A DNA stretch of 32,629 nt from Methylobacterium symbioticum. Its GTDB lineage: Bacteria; Pseudomonadota; Alphaproteobacteria; Rhizobiales; Beijerinckiaceae. Shown here one piece after another: positions 1 through 6,940 of the stretch. The notes beneath the pieces are model-generated. The model was not told the origin of the DNA and did no database searches. It worked only from the letters and a program-made list of their open reading frames with translations. The stretch is taken from the NCBI RefSeq assembly GCF_902141845.1, contig NZ_CABFPH010000060.1, forward strand, positions 1 through 32,629, read 5' to 3'. The first letter of the stretch is position 1. The number at the start of each line of letters is the position of its first letter. The translations under genes were made by a program, and so were the position numbers.

Positions 1-168
1 GCGGGCTTGCAGCAGGGCCTCTCATCCGCGGGACGCCGGGGAGCCGGCTTGTGCAACGTTGCGTTCAGGGCTCCGCGGCGTCCCGCGTCACCCCGACCGT
101 GACTTCCGGCCATGCCCCCGGCGGAGCATCCGCGCGGGGCCGAAAGCGCGTGCGAACCACGACAGACC

Positions 169-389
169 CCCTCTCCCGTTCGGGAGAGGGTTGGGGTGAG
201 GGATGAGAAGCTTCAGGGCCTGTCACGCCGATGCCGCTGCGCCGTCGAGCCCTGTCCTGATAATTCTCGACCCTCACCCTGGCCCTCTCCCGAACGGGAG
301 AGGGGACCCGCGCCCCGTCCGGACCCCTTGCTCCCCTCACCCGACCCTCGCTCACGCGAGGGCCACCCTCTCCCGCAGAGGGGAGAGGG
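169..389. repeat. Cluster of GC-rich palindromic intergenic repeats
   Basis: Three related palindromes lie in the gene-free first 465 bases. The first has perfect 10-base arms (169-178 and 181-190) with a 2-base loop and is followed by a TTGGGGTGAGGG tail. The second has the same arms (283-292 and 295-304) but is preceded by the reverse-oriented tail, so it is an inverted copy. The third (about 332-389) has two stacked hairpins, CCCTCGC/GCGAGGG and CCCTCTCCC/GGGGAGAGGG. They resemble REP-like intergenic repeats of GC-rich proteobacteria. Transcripts could fold strongly, so they may act as a 3' end for the minus-strand dehydrogenase that stops at 466. No gene is supported in 1-465. Confidence 0.75.
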
Positions 390-465
390 AGAAACCTGCA
401 CCCGGATCTGCACGGGCCCCTGTCGCTTCGGCGGAGCGGGCCTGCCGCCTGCGACCCGTCCGCCC

Positions 466-1545
466 TCAGCCGAGGGCCTGCTCGACGGCCTGGCCGCAGG
501 CCGTGGTGTCGGCGTTGCCGCCGAGGTCGCGGGTGCGGAGCGTCCGCTCCGAGAGCACGCGCTCGATGCCCGACACGATCTCCGCCGCGGCCGCCCGCTC
601 GCCGAGATGCTCCAGCATCATCGCCCCCGACCAGATCTGGCCGATCGGGTTGGCGATGCCGGCCCCGGCAATGTCGGGGGCCGAGCCGTGCACCGGCTCG
701 AACACCGAGGGGAAGAGCCGGTCCGGGTTGATGTTGCCGGACGGCGCGATGCCGATCGTGCCGGTGCAGGCGGGGCCGAGATCCGACAGGATGTCGCCGA
801 ACAGGTTCGAGGCCACCACGACGTCGAAGCGGTCCGGGTTCAGCACGAAATGCGCGGTCAGGATGTCGATGTGATACTGGTCCCAGCGCACCTCCGGGTA
901 GTGCTCGGCCATGGCCCGCACACGCTCGTCCCAGTAGGGCATCGTGATCGAGATGCCGTTGGACTTCGTCGCCGAGGTCAGGTGCTTCTTCGGCCGCGAC
1001 TGGGCGAGCTCGAAGGCGAAGCGCAGCACCCGGTCGGTGCCGTGCCGGGTGAAGATCGATTCCTGCACCGCGAATTCGCGGTCCGTTCCGGCGAACATCC
1101 GCCCGCCCGCGTTCGAGTACTCGCCCTCGGTGTTCTCGCGGACCACCCAGAAGTCGATGTCTCCGGGGTTGCGGCCCGCGAGCGGGCTCGGCACGCCGGG
1201 CATCAGGCGCACGGGGCGCAGGTTCACGTACTGATCGAATTCCCGCCGGAACAGGATCAGCGACCCCCAGAGCGAGATGTGGTCGGGCACCTGATCGGGC
1301 ATGCCCACCGCCCCGAAGAAGATCGCGTCGTGGCTGCCGATCTGCGCCTTCCAGTCCTCGGGCATCATGCGCCCGTGGCGGGCATAGTAGTCGCAGGACG
1401 CGAAGTCGAACCAGTCGAGCTGGAGCCTGAAGCCGTGCCGCTTGGCGGCGGCCTCCAGCACGCGGACGCCCTCCGGCACCACCTCCTTGCCGATGCCGTC
1501 GCCGGGAATGACCGCGATGCGGTAGCTGCGCTCGGAACTGGCCAT
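466..1545 (-). CDS. Tartrate dehydrogenase/decarboxylase or D-malate dehydrogenase (TtuC/DmlA family)
   Basis: A 359-residue protein of the isocitrate/isopropylmalate dehydrogenase family, which does NAD-dependent oxidative decarboxylation of 2-hydroxyacids in the cytoplasm. Visible motifs are the N-terminal nucleotide-fold start AVIPGDGIGKEV, the substrate arginine region NLRPVR, the tyrosine-bearing ENTEGEYSNAGG, a catalytic lysine in TSATKSNG, the Mg-binding aspartates in SNLFGDILSDLG, and EPVHGSAPDIAGAGIANP near the C terminus. The loop ENTEGEYSN and the length (355-361 is usual) fit the tartrate/D-malate branch better than LeuB. The ATG at 1545 was chosen because AAGGAGG lies just upstream (1551-1557). 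A palindromic mini-element (1558-1632) directly abuts this Shine-Dalgarno. No neighbouring tartrate uptake gene is seen, so tartrate versus D-malate as substrate is open. Confidence 0.92.
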   Translation of the reverse strand: MASSERSYRIAVIPGDGIGKEVVPEGVRVLEAAAKRHGFRLQLDWFDFASCDYYARHGRMMPEDWKAQIGSHDAIFFGAVGMPDQVPDHISLWGSLILFRREFDQYVNLRPVRLMPGVPSPLAGRNPGDIDFWVVRENTEGEYSNAGGRMFAGTDREFAVQESIFTRHGTDRVLRFAFELAQSRPKKHLTSATKSNGISITMPYWDERVRAMAEHYPEVRWDQYHIDILTAHFVLNPDRFDVVVASNLFGDILSDLGPACTGTIGIAPSGNINPDRLFPSVFEPVHGSAPDIAGAGIANPIGQIWSGAMMLEHLGERAAAAEIVSGIERVLSERTLRTRDLGGNADTTACGQAVEQALG

Positions 1546-1557
1546 GGTCTCCTCCTT

Positions 1558-1632
1558 AGAGCCTCTCACACAACGCCCGCTGCGCCGTCATGCCCAGAGC
1601 GAGATCTCCCGGTCGTCGGGCGTTTTGTGAGG
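1558..1632 (-). repeat. Palindromic mini-element, copy 1 (tartrate dehydrogenase leader)
   Basis: A ~75-bp element with terminal inverted repeats: 15-base arms at 1565-1579 and 1617-1631 match with one mismatch. Read on the minus strand, its core (GGGAGATCTC, then CTGGGCATGACGGCGCAG) closely matches stretches at 15383-15456 and 29209-29286, which defines a repeat family. It ends exactly where the AAGGAGG ribosome-binding site of the downstream dehydrogenase begins, so any transcript starting upstream would carry the hairpin in its 5' leader. It could be a MITE/REP-like element, a leader structure, or both. Confidence 0.7.
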
Positions 1633-1735
1633 TGCTCCTGTTGGGCACCGGACTGACGAAGCGGGCGGCCCCGGTCAACGCCCCGGCCTGACATTCACGC
1701 CGGTTCGGCCGCGATCGCTCCGGTCCGGGCACCGA

Positions 1736-3664
1736 TCAGACCGGCTCGCCCGCGATGGTGCGGCGCTGGCGCTCGAGCTCGTCGCTGTAGCGCTTGAGGG
1801 TGTGGCTCTCGGTGAGCATGCCGATCACCCGCCGCTCGGCCGGGCTGTCGACCACGGCAAGGGCTTCGCTCTCGGCCCGGTCGAAGAGGGAGGCGGCCTC
1901 CTTGGCGTTCATCTCCGGCGTCAGGAACTCCGTCGGGTAGCGCACCACGTCGGCGAGCCGGGGCTCGTCGCCCTCCTGCGCGTCCCGGGCGGCGGCATGC
2001 GCCTCGGGCACCAGGACCATGCCGGCATAGCGCTCCTCGGCATCGACCACGATGATCCGCGAGGGCGAGCCGATCGGGTGGGCGCGCAGGAAGCTCGCCA
2101 GCGGCGTGTCGAGGGGGACCGGGCGGATGTCCTTGCGCATCAGGCGGCCGACCGTGAGCGTGCGGATCCAGCCGACATCGTGGGCGCTGCGGATGCTCTC
2201 GCCGCGCAGATGGAAGCGCCAGGTGGCGAAGGAATAGCCGAAGGTCTTCCGCACGGTGAGCGAGGAGGCGATCACCGCCGCCAGCACGAGCCCGGTGATC
2301 GGCAGGCTGCCCGTCACTTCCAGCGCCAGGAAGGTCATGGTGAGCGGGCCGCCGATCACCGCGACCGCCAGCGCGCTCATGCCGATCACCGCGTAGGCGA
2401 GCGGGGTCAGCCCGAACGCCGCCATCGCCGGCACCAGGAGCGGTCCGATCAGCGCGAAGAGCTTGCCGGCGAGCGCGCCGAGGAACAGCGAGGCGAAGAA
2501 CAGGCCGCCGCGGAAGCCCGAGCCGATCGAGATCGCCGAGGCCGTGGCCTTGGCCGTGAACAGGATGACGAGCCCCAGGATCCCGTCATCGGCGGCGTGC
2601 TCGGCGAAGTGCTGGTGGAGCGCCCCGTGCCCGCCCGAGAGCACCTGCGGCGAGGCGACGAGGGCCAGCGCTCCGACGCAGAGCCCGCCGACCGCGGGCG
2701 CCGCCGCCCGCGGGATCCGGCTCGCCTGGGCCAGGCGCTCGACCAGGGTGACGCCGCGCATGATCAGGATGCCGAGCCCGGCGCAGACGAGGCCGAGGAC
2801 AAGGCTCGGCAGGGTCTCGAAGCTCGTCACCGTCGAGGTCGTCACCGCCTGCATGTTGGCCACGTCCACCAGCGGATCGGCCGGGACGAGGCCGCGCGCG
2901 ACGAGGCTGCCGCAGAGGGCGGCTACCACCACGGGGGTCAGGGTCGCGATGGCATAGGTGCCGATGATCAGCTCGAAGGCGTAGAAGGCGCCGGTGAGCG
3001 GCGCCCCGAAGGCCGCGGCGATGGCGGCGGCGGCACCGCAGCCGACGAGGGTGCGCAGATCGGCGCGCCGCATCTCGAAGCTGATCCCGAGCCGCGAGGC
3101 GATGCCGGAGCAGATCTGCGTGTAGCCGGCCTCCAGCCCGACCGAGGCGCCCGAGCCGTTCGAGATCACGTTCTGCACCACGACGTAGAGGCTGTCGCGA
3201 AGCGACATCCGGCCCCCGTGCAGGGCGTTCGCCTCGATCGGGTCGATCGCAGGCCGCCGCCGCATCGCCTTGATCCGCCCGACCGCGACGAGGAGGAGGC
3301 CGAGGGCGACGCCGCCGAGGCAGGGGGCGAGCAGCAGCGCCAGGGGCTCGACCTCCTGCGCCGCGCTGAGGCGGGCGCCGTGCGGCAGCCGGTAGAGCGC
3401 CTCGCGCAGCCCTTGCGTGGCGAGATTCATGCCCGAGACGGCGAGGCCGCCGACGCAGCCGGTGAGCGCGGCGAGCAATACCATGCCCGCCTCGCTGCGG
3501 CGGACGAAGGCGCGCAGCCGCTCCGGCGCCAGCATCCAGGCCGTCCGGCGCCCGCCCTCCCCCGCAGCCCGGGCCGCAGCCGTCCGCGCCAGGGGGGCCG
3601 GCTTGGCTGTGCTCCCCGGCTTCGCGGCGGCCGGCTTCGCGGTGCGGTTGGAACGCTGGCTCAC
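1736..3664 (-). CDS. ClC-family chloride channel/antiporter with C-terminal CBS pair
   Basis: A membrane protein of about 642 residues if the GTG at 3664 is used; an ATG at 3706 is an alternative start. A basic, alanine- and proline-rich N-terminal tail of about 60 residues precedes a ClC core of roughly 10 helical segments. Family motifs seen are GSGASVGLEAGYTQ (the gating-glutamate loop, usually GREGP), GSGFRGGLFFASLFLGA (the GGxFxP-type selectivity loop) and GGPLTMTFLALEVTG. The last ~150 residues form two CBS-like halves (from LMRKDIRPVPLD and from FLTPEMNAKEAASLF), which in this family bind adenine nucleotides. The gene probably moves chloride or fluoride/anions in exchange for protons. 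In the selectivity loop the usual proline after GGxF is not present here, so channel versus exchanger cannot be decided by eye. Confidence 0.9.
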   Translation of the reverse strand: MSQRSNRTAKPAAAKPGSTAKPAPLARTAAARAAGEGGRRTAWMLAPERLRAFVRRSEAGMVLLAALTGCVGGLAVSGMNLATQGLREALYRLPHGARLSAAQEVEPLALLLAPCLGGVALGLLLVAVGRIKAMRRRPAIDPIEANALHGGRMSLRDSLYVVVQNVISNGSGASVGLEAGYTQICSGIASRLGISFEMRRADLRTLVGCGAAAAIAAAFGAPLTGAFYAFELIIGTYAIATLTPVVVAALCGSLVARGLVPADPLVDVANMQAVTTSTVTSFETLPSLVLGLVCAGLGILIMRGVTLVERLAQASRIPRAAAPAVGGLCVGALALVASPQVLSGGHGALHQHFAEHAADDGILGLVILFTAKATASAISIGSGFRGGLFFASLFLGALAGKLFALIGPLLVPAMAAFGLTPLAYAVIGMSALAVAVIGGPLTMTFLALEVTGSLPITGLVLAAVIASSLTVRKTFGYSFATWRFHLRGESIRSAHDVGWIRTLTVGRLMRKDIRPVPLDTPLASFLRAHPIGSPSRIIVVDAEERYAGMVLVPEAHAAARDAQEGDEPRLADVVRYPTEFLTPEMNAKEAASLFDRAESEALAVVDSPAERRVIGMLTESHTLKRYSDELERQRRTIAGEPV

Positions 3665-3780
3665 ACGCCACTCATACGGGCGCGCGGGCCGACGCGTCCA
3701 CACCATGCGTCCACAGCGTGCGTGTGAGCCGCACAGGCCGCTTGAAATGCCCGCCCGCCCAGGATACATCGCGCCGCAGT

Positions 3781-3857
3781 GCAGCCGTAGCTCAGTTGGT
3801 TAGAGCACCAGATTGTGGATCTGGGGGTCCCCCGTTCGAGCCGGGGCGGCTGTACCA
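3781..3857 (+). tRNA. tRNA-His (anticodon GTG), alphaproteobacterial type
   Basis: A complete 77-nt cloverleaf including an encoded CCA: acceptor arm GCAGCCG paired with CGGCTGT, D-arm GCTCAGTTGGTTAGAGC, anticodon stem CCAGA/TCTGG around TTGTGGA with anticodon GTG at 3815-3817, and T-loop GTTCGAG. The base before position 1 is T (3780), so no G-1 is encoded, and the discriminator is A73 rather than C73. That combination is known for tRNA-His of many alphaproteobacteria and supports the taxonomic placement. Confidence 0.97.
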
Positions 3858-4338
3858 TCGAGATCGATCGCCTCGGCAAGGGCCTGCGCAAGGCCGCGCC
3901 GCCTTCGCTTCTTCCAGAGCTTCCAGACGAATCGGGCGGGAGAGCTCAGCGTCTCGCTGCGGTCTCGCCCGCGGCCGTCAGACGCCTCGCGCGTGCACAC
4001 GCGCCCGCGAACGCCAGGCTCAGCAGCTCTGCGGCACCCGTCAGCTCATCGGCGCGTCGGACATCCGTGGTAAGCGTCTCCACGGTGGACCGAGGACGGC
4101 GTCGATCCATGCCGGATGTAGGCAAGCATTCCGCGTACTGGAATAGACCCCATCTGGATGAGAGCGATCGACCATTCTGGAAATTCGAAGCTCGACCGAT
4201 CGCCCAGCTATACGACCATGCAAACGTCGTTGGAAGGCACTTGCGTTGTCTACGTCCAAAACCCTGGAGGCCATTGCCAGATGGCCGGAATGCGTTAGAC
4301 CTCTTTCGCCTTTAGGTTGAGGGGTCTCAGCAATTACC
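3858..4338. other. Gene-poor stretch after tRNA-His
   Basis: About 480 bases with no supported gene. An open frame of 68 codons starts at ATG 4109 and ends at 4315 on the plus strand, but it has no ribosome-binding site and its third codon positions are unlike the GC-rich usage of real genes here. Possible remnant DNA; nothing recognised. Confidence 0.5.
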
Positions 4339-4527
4339 ATGGTCGAAGGCGACGAATTCGATGAGATGGTGGAGGCCTGCATCGAAGCGGGGACGCTTGT
4401 CCTTGATCGCGGGTCGGAAGAACTGCAGCAGATCATGCGCATGCTCCTGTATCGCCTTGGTCAGGAGGTCGCGCGTCGGGAGGAGGAGGTGTTCGCCGGC
4501 TTTCCCAAGCTGCACGACGGTGCGTGA
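4339..4527 (+). CDS. Small acidic hypothetical protein
   Basis: A 62-residue acidic helical protein with several Glu-rich stretches (MVEGDEFDEMVEACIEAG, then ELQQIMRMLLYRLGQEVARREEEVF). Codon usage is genome-like (GC-rich third positions), which argues for a real gene. The ATG follows a weak purine stretch (GAGGGG) at longer than ideal distance. No known domain is recognised and no function can be given. It stands alone between tRNA-His and a minus-strand small gene. Confidence 0.5.
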   Translation: MVEGDEFDEMVEACIEAGTLVLDRGSEELQQIMRMLLYRLGQEVARREEEVFAGFPKLHDGA

Positions 4528-4595
4528 CGGCTCTCGCCTGCTCCGGCCGATTGATCCGCGTGGCCCGGTCCTGGCGAGGATCAGGTGGAGGGAGC

Positions 4596-4790
4596 CTAAA
4601 GCAGGGAGGCCGGGGTCTGCCGCGTGAGGGTTCTGGCGGCCTTGTTCACCATCTGCGACCAAGCGAGAGCCGCGGCAGAGGCCTGCGTCGATGTCGGAAA
4701 GGTTCGGTGCGAGGCGGCGAGGACTTCCCGAACCTCGTTCAGCAGAACCCATTCCCACACATTACCCGCCGGTCGGACTTCGAATTGCAT
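4596..4790 (-). CDS. Small hypothetical protein, DUF1508-like
   Basis: A 64-residue protein. The ATG at 4790 is preceded by GAGGA at good spacing; a longer open frame to 4955 is not supported by a ribosome-binding site. The N-terminal half (MQFEVRPAGNVWEWVLL, then EVLAASHRTFPTSTQAS) has the look of the short beta-hairpin DUF1508/YegP-type unit, in which a W-x-W strand is followed by a serine-rich turn and a helix. That assignment is by eye and tentative. Function unknown. Confidence 0.6.
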   Translation of the reverse strand: MQFEVRPAGNVWEWVLLNEVREVLAASHRTFPTSTQASAAALAWSQMVNKAARTLTRQTPASLL

Positions 4791-5090
4791 GGCGTCCTCG
4801 CATGATCTGTTCCATGCCGACAGAATGCCCCGCAAAAAGCAGTGAGTCCTCAGTGCTTTGCCGGCAGCATCGACATCGCTTCGCCGCGGGGGCGGTTGTC
4901 CAACGGATTCACCGAATCCACAGGCGTGCCGGGCTTGCCGCTGGACGCGAATCACAAGCTAGGGCCGCCGTCCCGGCCTTGAGGCTTCCGAGGACTGGCT
5001 GAAGGCCGCGGGATCGGGACCGTCAGCGTTCCATGACGTTCGGGGCGTAACGAACAGGCGGCGACGGCGTTGATGGAGGTGGAGGCGTCC

Positions 5091-5372
5091 ATGCTCGTCC
5101 GCATCCTCACCCTCGCCGCGGCCCTTGCGGTCGCGCAGCCGCCCGCGCGGGCCGCGCCGGTGCGTCTCGCGCGCACGAGCCCCTTCTATCGTGCGGCCCT
5201 GTTCGTACCTCCGTCGCCGGCGACCTACGCGGCGCCGGGCAAGGACGCGGTCCACGAGCGCAGGGCCCTGGTCTCGCGGCCCGCGCCGATTCCGCGAGCC
5301 GGCCAACTTCCCAATCAGCGGGTCGGGCCGATGCGCGAGCGCCTCGTGCGGGATATCTGCATCGGGTGTTGA
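5091..5372 (+). CDS. Small secreted hypothetical protein
   Basis: A 93-residue protein starting at ATG 5091, which has GGAGG five bases upstream; an in-frame ATG at 5070 is less likely. Residues 1-20 (MLVRILTLAAALAVAQPPAR) look like a Sec signal peptide with an Ala-x-Ala cleavage region. The mature part is proline- and arginine-rich, low in hydrophobics, and ends with CIGC, a CxxC pair at the very C terminus. No family recognised. The terminal cysteine pair could bind a metal or form a disulfide; this is speculative. Confidence 0.6.
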   Translation: MLVRILTLAAALAVAQPPARAAPVRLARTSPFYRAALFVPPSPATYAAPGKDAVHERRALVSRPAPIPRAGQLPNQRVGPMRERLVRDICIGC

Positions 5373-5403
5373 GAGGCCGGCCGACCGATCTGCGCGCCGA
5401 CGC

Positions 5404-5508
5404 TCAGGGCAGCGGATCGCGTCGATGCTCCGACAGGAGCAGCCCAATGGCGGCGGTGAGGCCGATCAGGAGCGGGAAGGCGGTGAACACCAAGAGGTTC
5501 GTGGTCAT
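5404..5508 (-). CDS. 34-residue single-pass membrane microprotein
   Basis: A 34-codon frame starts at ATG 5508 and stops with TGA at 5404-5406. Its start is MTTNLLVFTAFPLLIGL, continuing through one hydrophobic helix of about 22 residues and ending in a charged SEHRRDPLP tail. Size and topology resemble small membrane subunits such as KdpF or CydX, but no partner operon lies nearby. The upstream sequence has only a weak ribosome-binding site (CAGGG). It is convergent with the secreted protein gene ending at 5372. Confidence 0.45.
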   Translation of the reverse strand: MTTNLLVFTAFPLLIGLTAAIGLLLSEHRRDPLP

Positions 5509-5681
5509 GGCAACACCCTGTCCGGATGCTACGGGCCTCAAATCTACGTCTCTACGGCCTGGCGGGTTCCGCGGGGCGCATCGAACGCTGTTGAAAACGG
5601 CCCCTGATCAGAATCCGCGGGCGCATCAGCGCAGCTGGCAAGACGAGCCTGGAACCACTCCCGATCGCGTCGCAAGCGGGA

Positions 5682-5753
5682 GCGGCTCTCAGTCTTTGCC
5701 GTAACCCGCACTCTTGCGCCGAACCGGCACTCCATTCGTTGGAGAGCGCCCTA
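5682..5753 (+). repeat. Dispersed ~70-bp repeat, copy A
   Basis: One copy of a family whose shared order is GGCTCTmAGTCTTTG, then aACGCGCTCT, then CGCCGAACCGGCATCCA, then a variable CGGCGGA and finally GAGCGCTCTAG. This copy reads GCGCCGAACCGGCACTCCA at its centre and GGAGAGCGCCCTAG at its end. It lies in the intergenic region before hemP. Other copies start near 14953, 15714, 18490, 22561 (reverse), 22701 and 27041 (reverse). Confidence 0.75.
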
Positions 5754-5833
5754 GCTTGCCTTGCTTGCTGATGGAAGGTGCTCTAGCGATGATGACTGCC
5801 AAACGCGAGCGAAAGATGCTCGAATTTGGAATG

Positions 5834-5849
5834 ATCGTAAGCTATCGAT
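5834..5849 (+). promoter_or_regulatory. Imperfect palindrome upstream of hemP (possible operator)
   Basis: ATCGTAAGCTATCGAT is a 16-base imperfect palindrome (12 of 16 symmetric) in an AT-rich patch 19 bases before the hemP start. Heme-uptake operons in alphaproteobacteria are normally controlled by iron regulators (Irr, RirA, Fur). The site does not clearly match a consensus I can recall, so it is only a positional candidate. Confidence 0.25.
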
Positions 5850-5867
5850 AGAAATTTGATTTGGAAT

Positions 5868-6065
5868 ATGTCCAGTTTGGATGGCAAGAGCTTGGCGATT
5901 CGGGCGATTGACGAGGCGCAACTGCCGCGTTCGCCTCATGACGACGAGGTGACCGTCACCTCTGCCGCATTGATGGACGGCCGGCGCGAGATCATCATCC
6001 TGCATGCCGGGCTCCGATACAGGCTCCGCATCACCGCGAACGACAAGCTGATCCTGACCAAATGA
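5868..6065 (+). CDS. hemP: Hemin uptake protein HemP
   Basis: A 65-residue cytoplasmic protein. Its C-terminal half carries the HemP signature: GRREIIILHAGLRYRLRIT followed by NDKLILTK. HemP proteins are small, iron-controlled and encoded at heme-uptake loci; in rhizobia they help activate expression of heme-receptor and transport genes. ATG 5868 is used; an in-frame TTG at 5856 would add four residues. The TGA stop overlaps the ATG of hmuT (ATGA), so the two are translationally coupled. The first ~35 residues are variable and acidic, as is usual for the family. Confidence 0.88.
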   Translation: MSSLDGKSLAIRAIDEAQLPRSPHDDEVTVTSAALMDGRREIIILHAGLRYRLRITANDKLILTK

Positions 6066-6940
6066 GCCGCCCTCACACGTCCCTCTCGCGTCGCGCGGTG
6101 CTCGTCGGGGCGATCGGTCTTCTCGCCAGCGGGCCCGCACGCGCGACAGCCGTCGCCCGGATCGCGTCCCTCGGCGGAGCGGTCACCGAGATCCTGTGGC
6201 GCCTCGGTGCCGGGCCGCGCATCGCGGTCGTCGACACCACCAGCATCTACCCCGCCGAGATCCTGCGCGAGAAGCCGAATGCGGGCTATCTCCGCGCGCT
6301 CTCGGCTGAGGGGCTGCTCTCGGTCGGACCGGACCTCGTCATCGCCACTGAGGGGGCGGGACCGCCTGCCGTGCTCGCCCAGCTCCGCGAGGCCGGCATC
6401 CGGGTGGAGCTGATCGCGGAGCCGCCCACGGCGGAGGGCGTTCTGGACAAGATCACGGCGGTCGGACGGCTCGCGGGCCTGGAGACGGAGGCGGCGGAGC
6501 TGCACCGGGCGGTGGCCGCCGGATTTGCCGGCTTGGGCCGGCAGCGCGCTGCGGTGAAGCGACCTGCGCGCGCGCTCGTGGTGCTCTCCCTTGCCAACGG
6601 GCGCGCGATGGTCGGCGGCCGGGAGAGCACTGCGGACGGCATCCTCACGCTCGCCGGCCTGCGCAACGCCGCCGACGGCCTCTCGGGCTTCAAGCCGATC
6701 AGCGACGAGGCCATCGTCGCGGCAGCGCCCGACACGGTGATCATGATGGCGAACGAGGGGCACGCTCAGCCGATCGAGGCCGTGTTCGCACCCGGTACCG
6801 CGCTCGGCCAGACCCCGGCCGCCGCCCGGCGCTCGCTCATGGCGATGGATGGCCTCGCCCTGCTCGGTTTCGGCCCCCGGACGCCGGAGACGGCGGAGGC
6901 GCTCATGCGCGCCGTCTATCCGGACCTGCCGCGTGAGTGA
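6062..6940 (+). CDS. hmuT: Periplasmic heme-binding protein of heme ABC transporter
   Basis: A 292-residue substrate-binding protein that hands heme from the outer-membrane receptor to HmuUV. The N terminus has an SRRAVLVG twin-arginine-like motif and a hydrophobic core ending GPARATA, so export may be by Tat or Sec. The mature protein begins RIASLGGAVTEILWRLG, the typical class III (BtuF/HmuT) fold start, and has the expected GPDLVIATEGAGPPAVL strand and a helical backbone. A tyrosine in NAGYLRALSAEG is a candidate heme ligand by analogy with HmuT/ShuT. The gene overlaps hemP by 4 bases and the next gene by 8. Confidence 0.92.
   Translation: MSRPHTSLSRRAVLVGAIGLLASGPARATAVARIASLGGAVTEILWRLGAGPRIAVVDTTSIYPAEILREKPNAGYLRALSAEGLLSVGPDLVIATEGAGPPAVLAQLREAGIRVELIAEPPTAEGVLDKITAVGRLAGLETEAAELHRAVAAGFAGLGRQRAAVKRPARALVVLSLANGRAMVGGRESTADGILTLAGLRNAADGLSGFKPISDEAIVAAAPDTVIMMANEGHAQPIEAVFAPGTALGQTPAAARRSLMAMDGLALLGFGPRTPETAEALMRAVYPDLPRE

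Noticed and set aside
112..1656. Long plus-strand open frame opposite the tartrate dehydrogenase gene
   Set aside because: It is antisense to a clear dehydrogenase with ribosome-binding site and conserved motifs; its composition (Arg/Ala/Gly/Pro/His-rich) is typical of shadow frames in GC-rich DNA.
1802..3727. 641-codon plus-strand frame opposite the ClC gene
   Set aside because: Low-complexity Arg/Gly/Asp/Ala composition, no ribosome-binding site, and the opposite strand encodes an unmistakable ClC channel.
4109..4315. 68-codon plus-strand frame
   Set aside because: No ribosome-binding site, AT-rich third positions unlike neighbours, no recognisable domain.
6849..6932. N-terminal extension of the heme permease within the hmuT gene
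   Set aside because: It would overlap hmuT by 92 bases with an arginine-rich shadow sequence; the GTG at 6933 gives a sensible coupled start.
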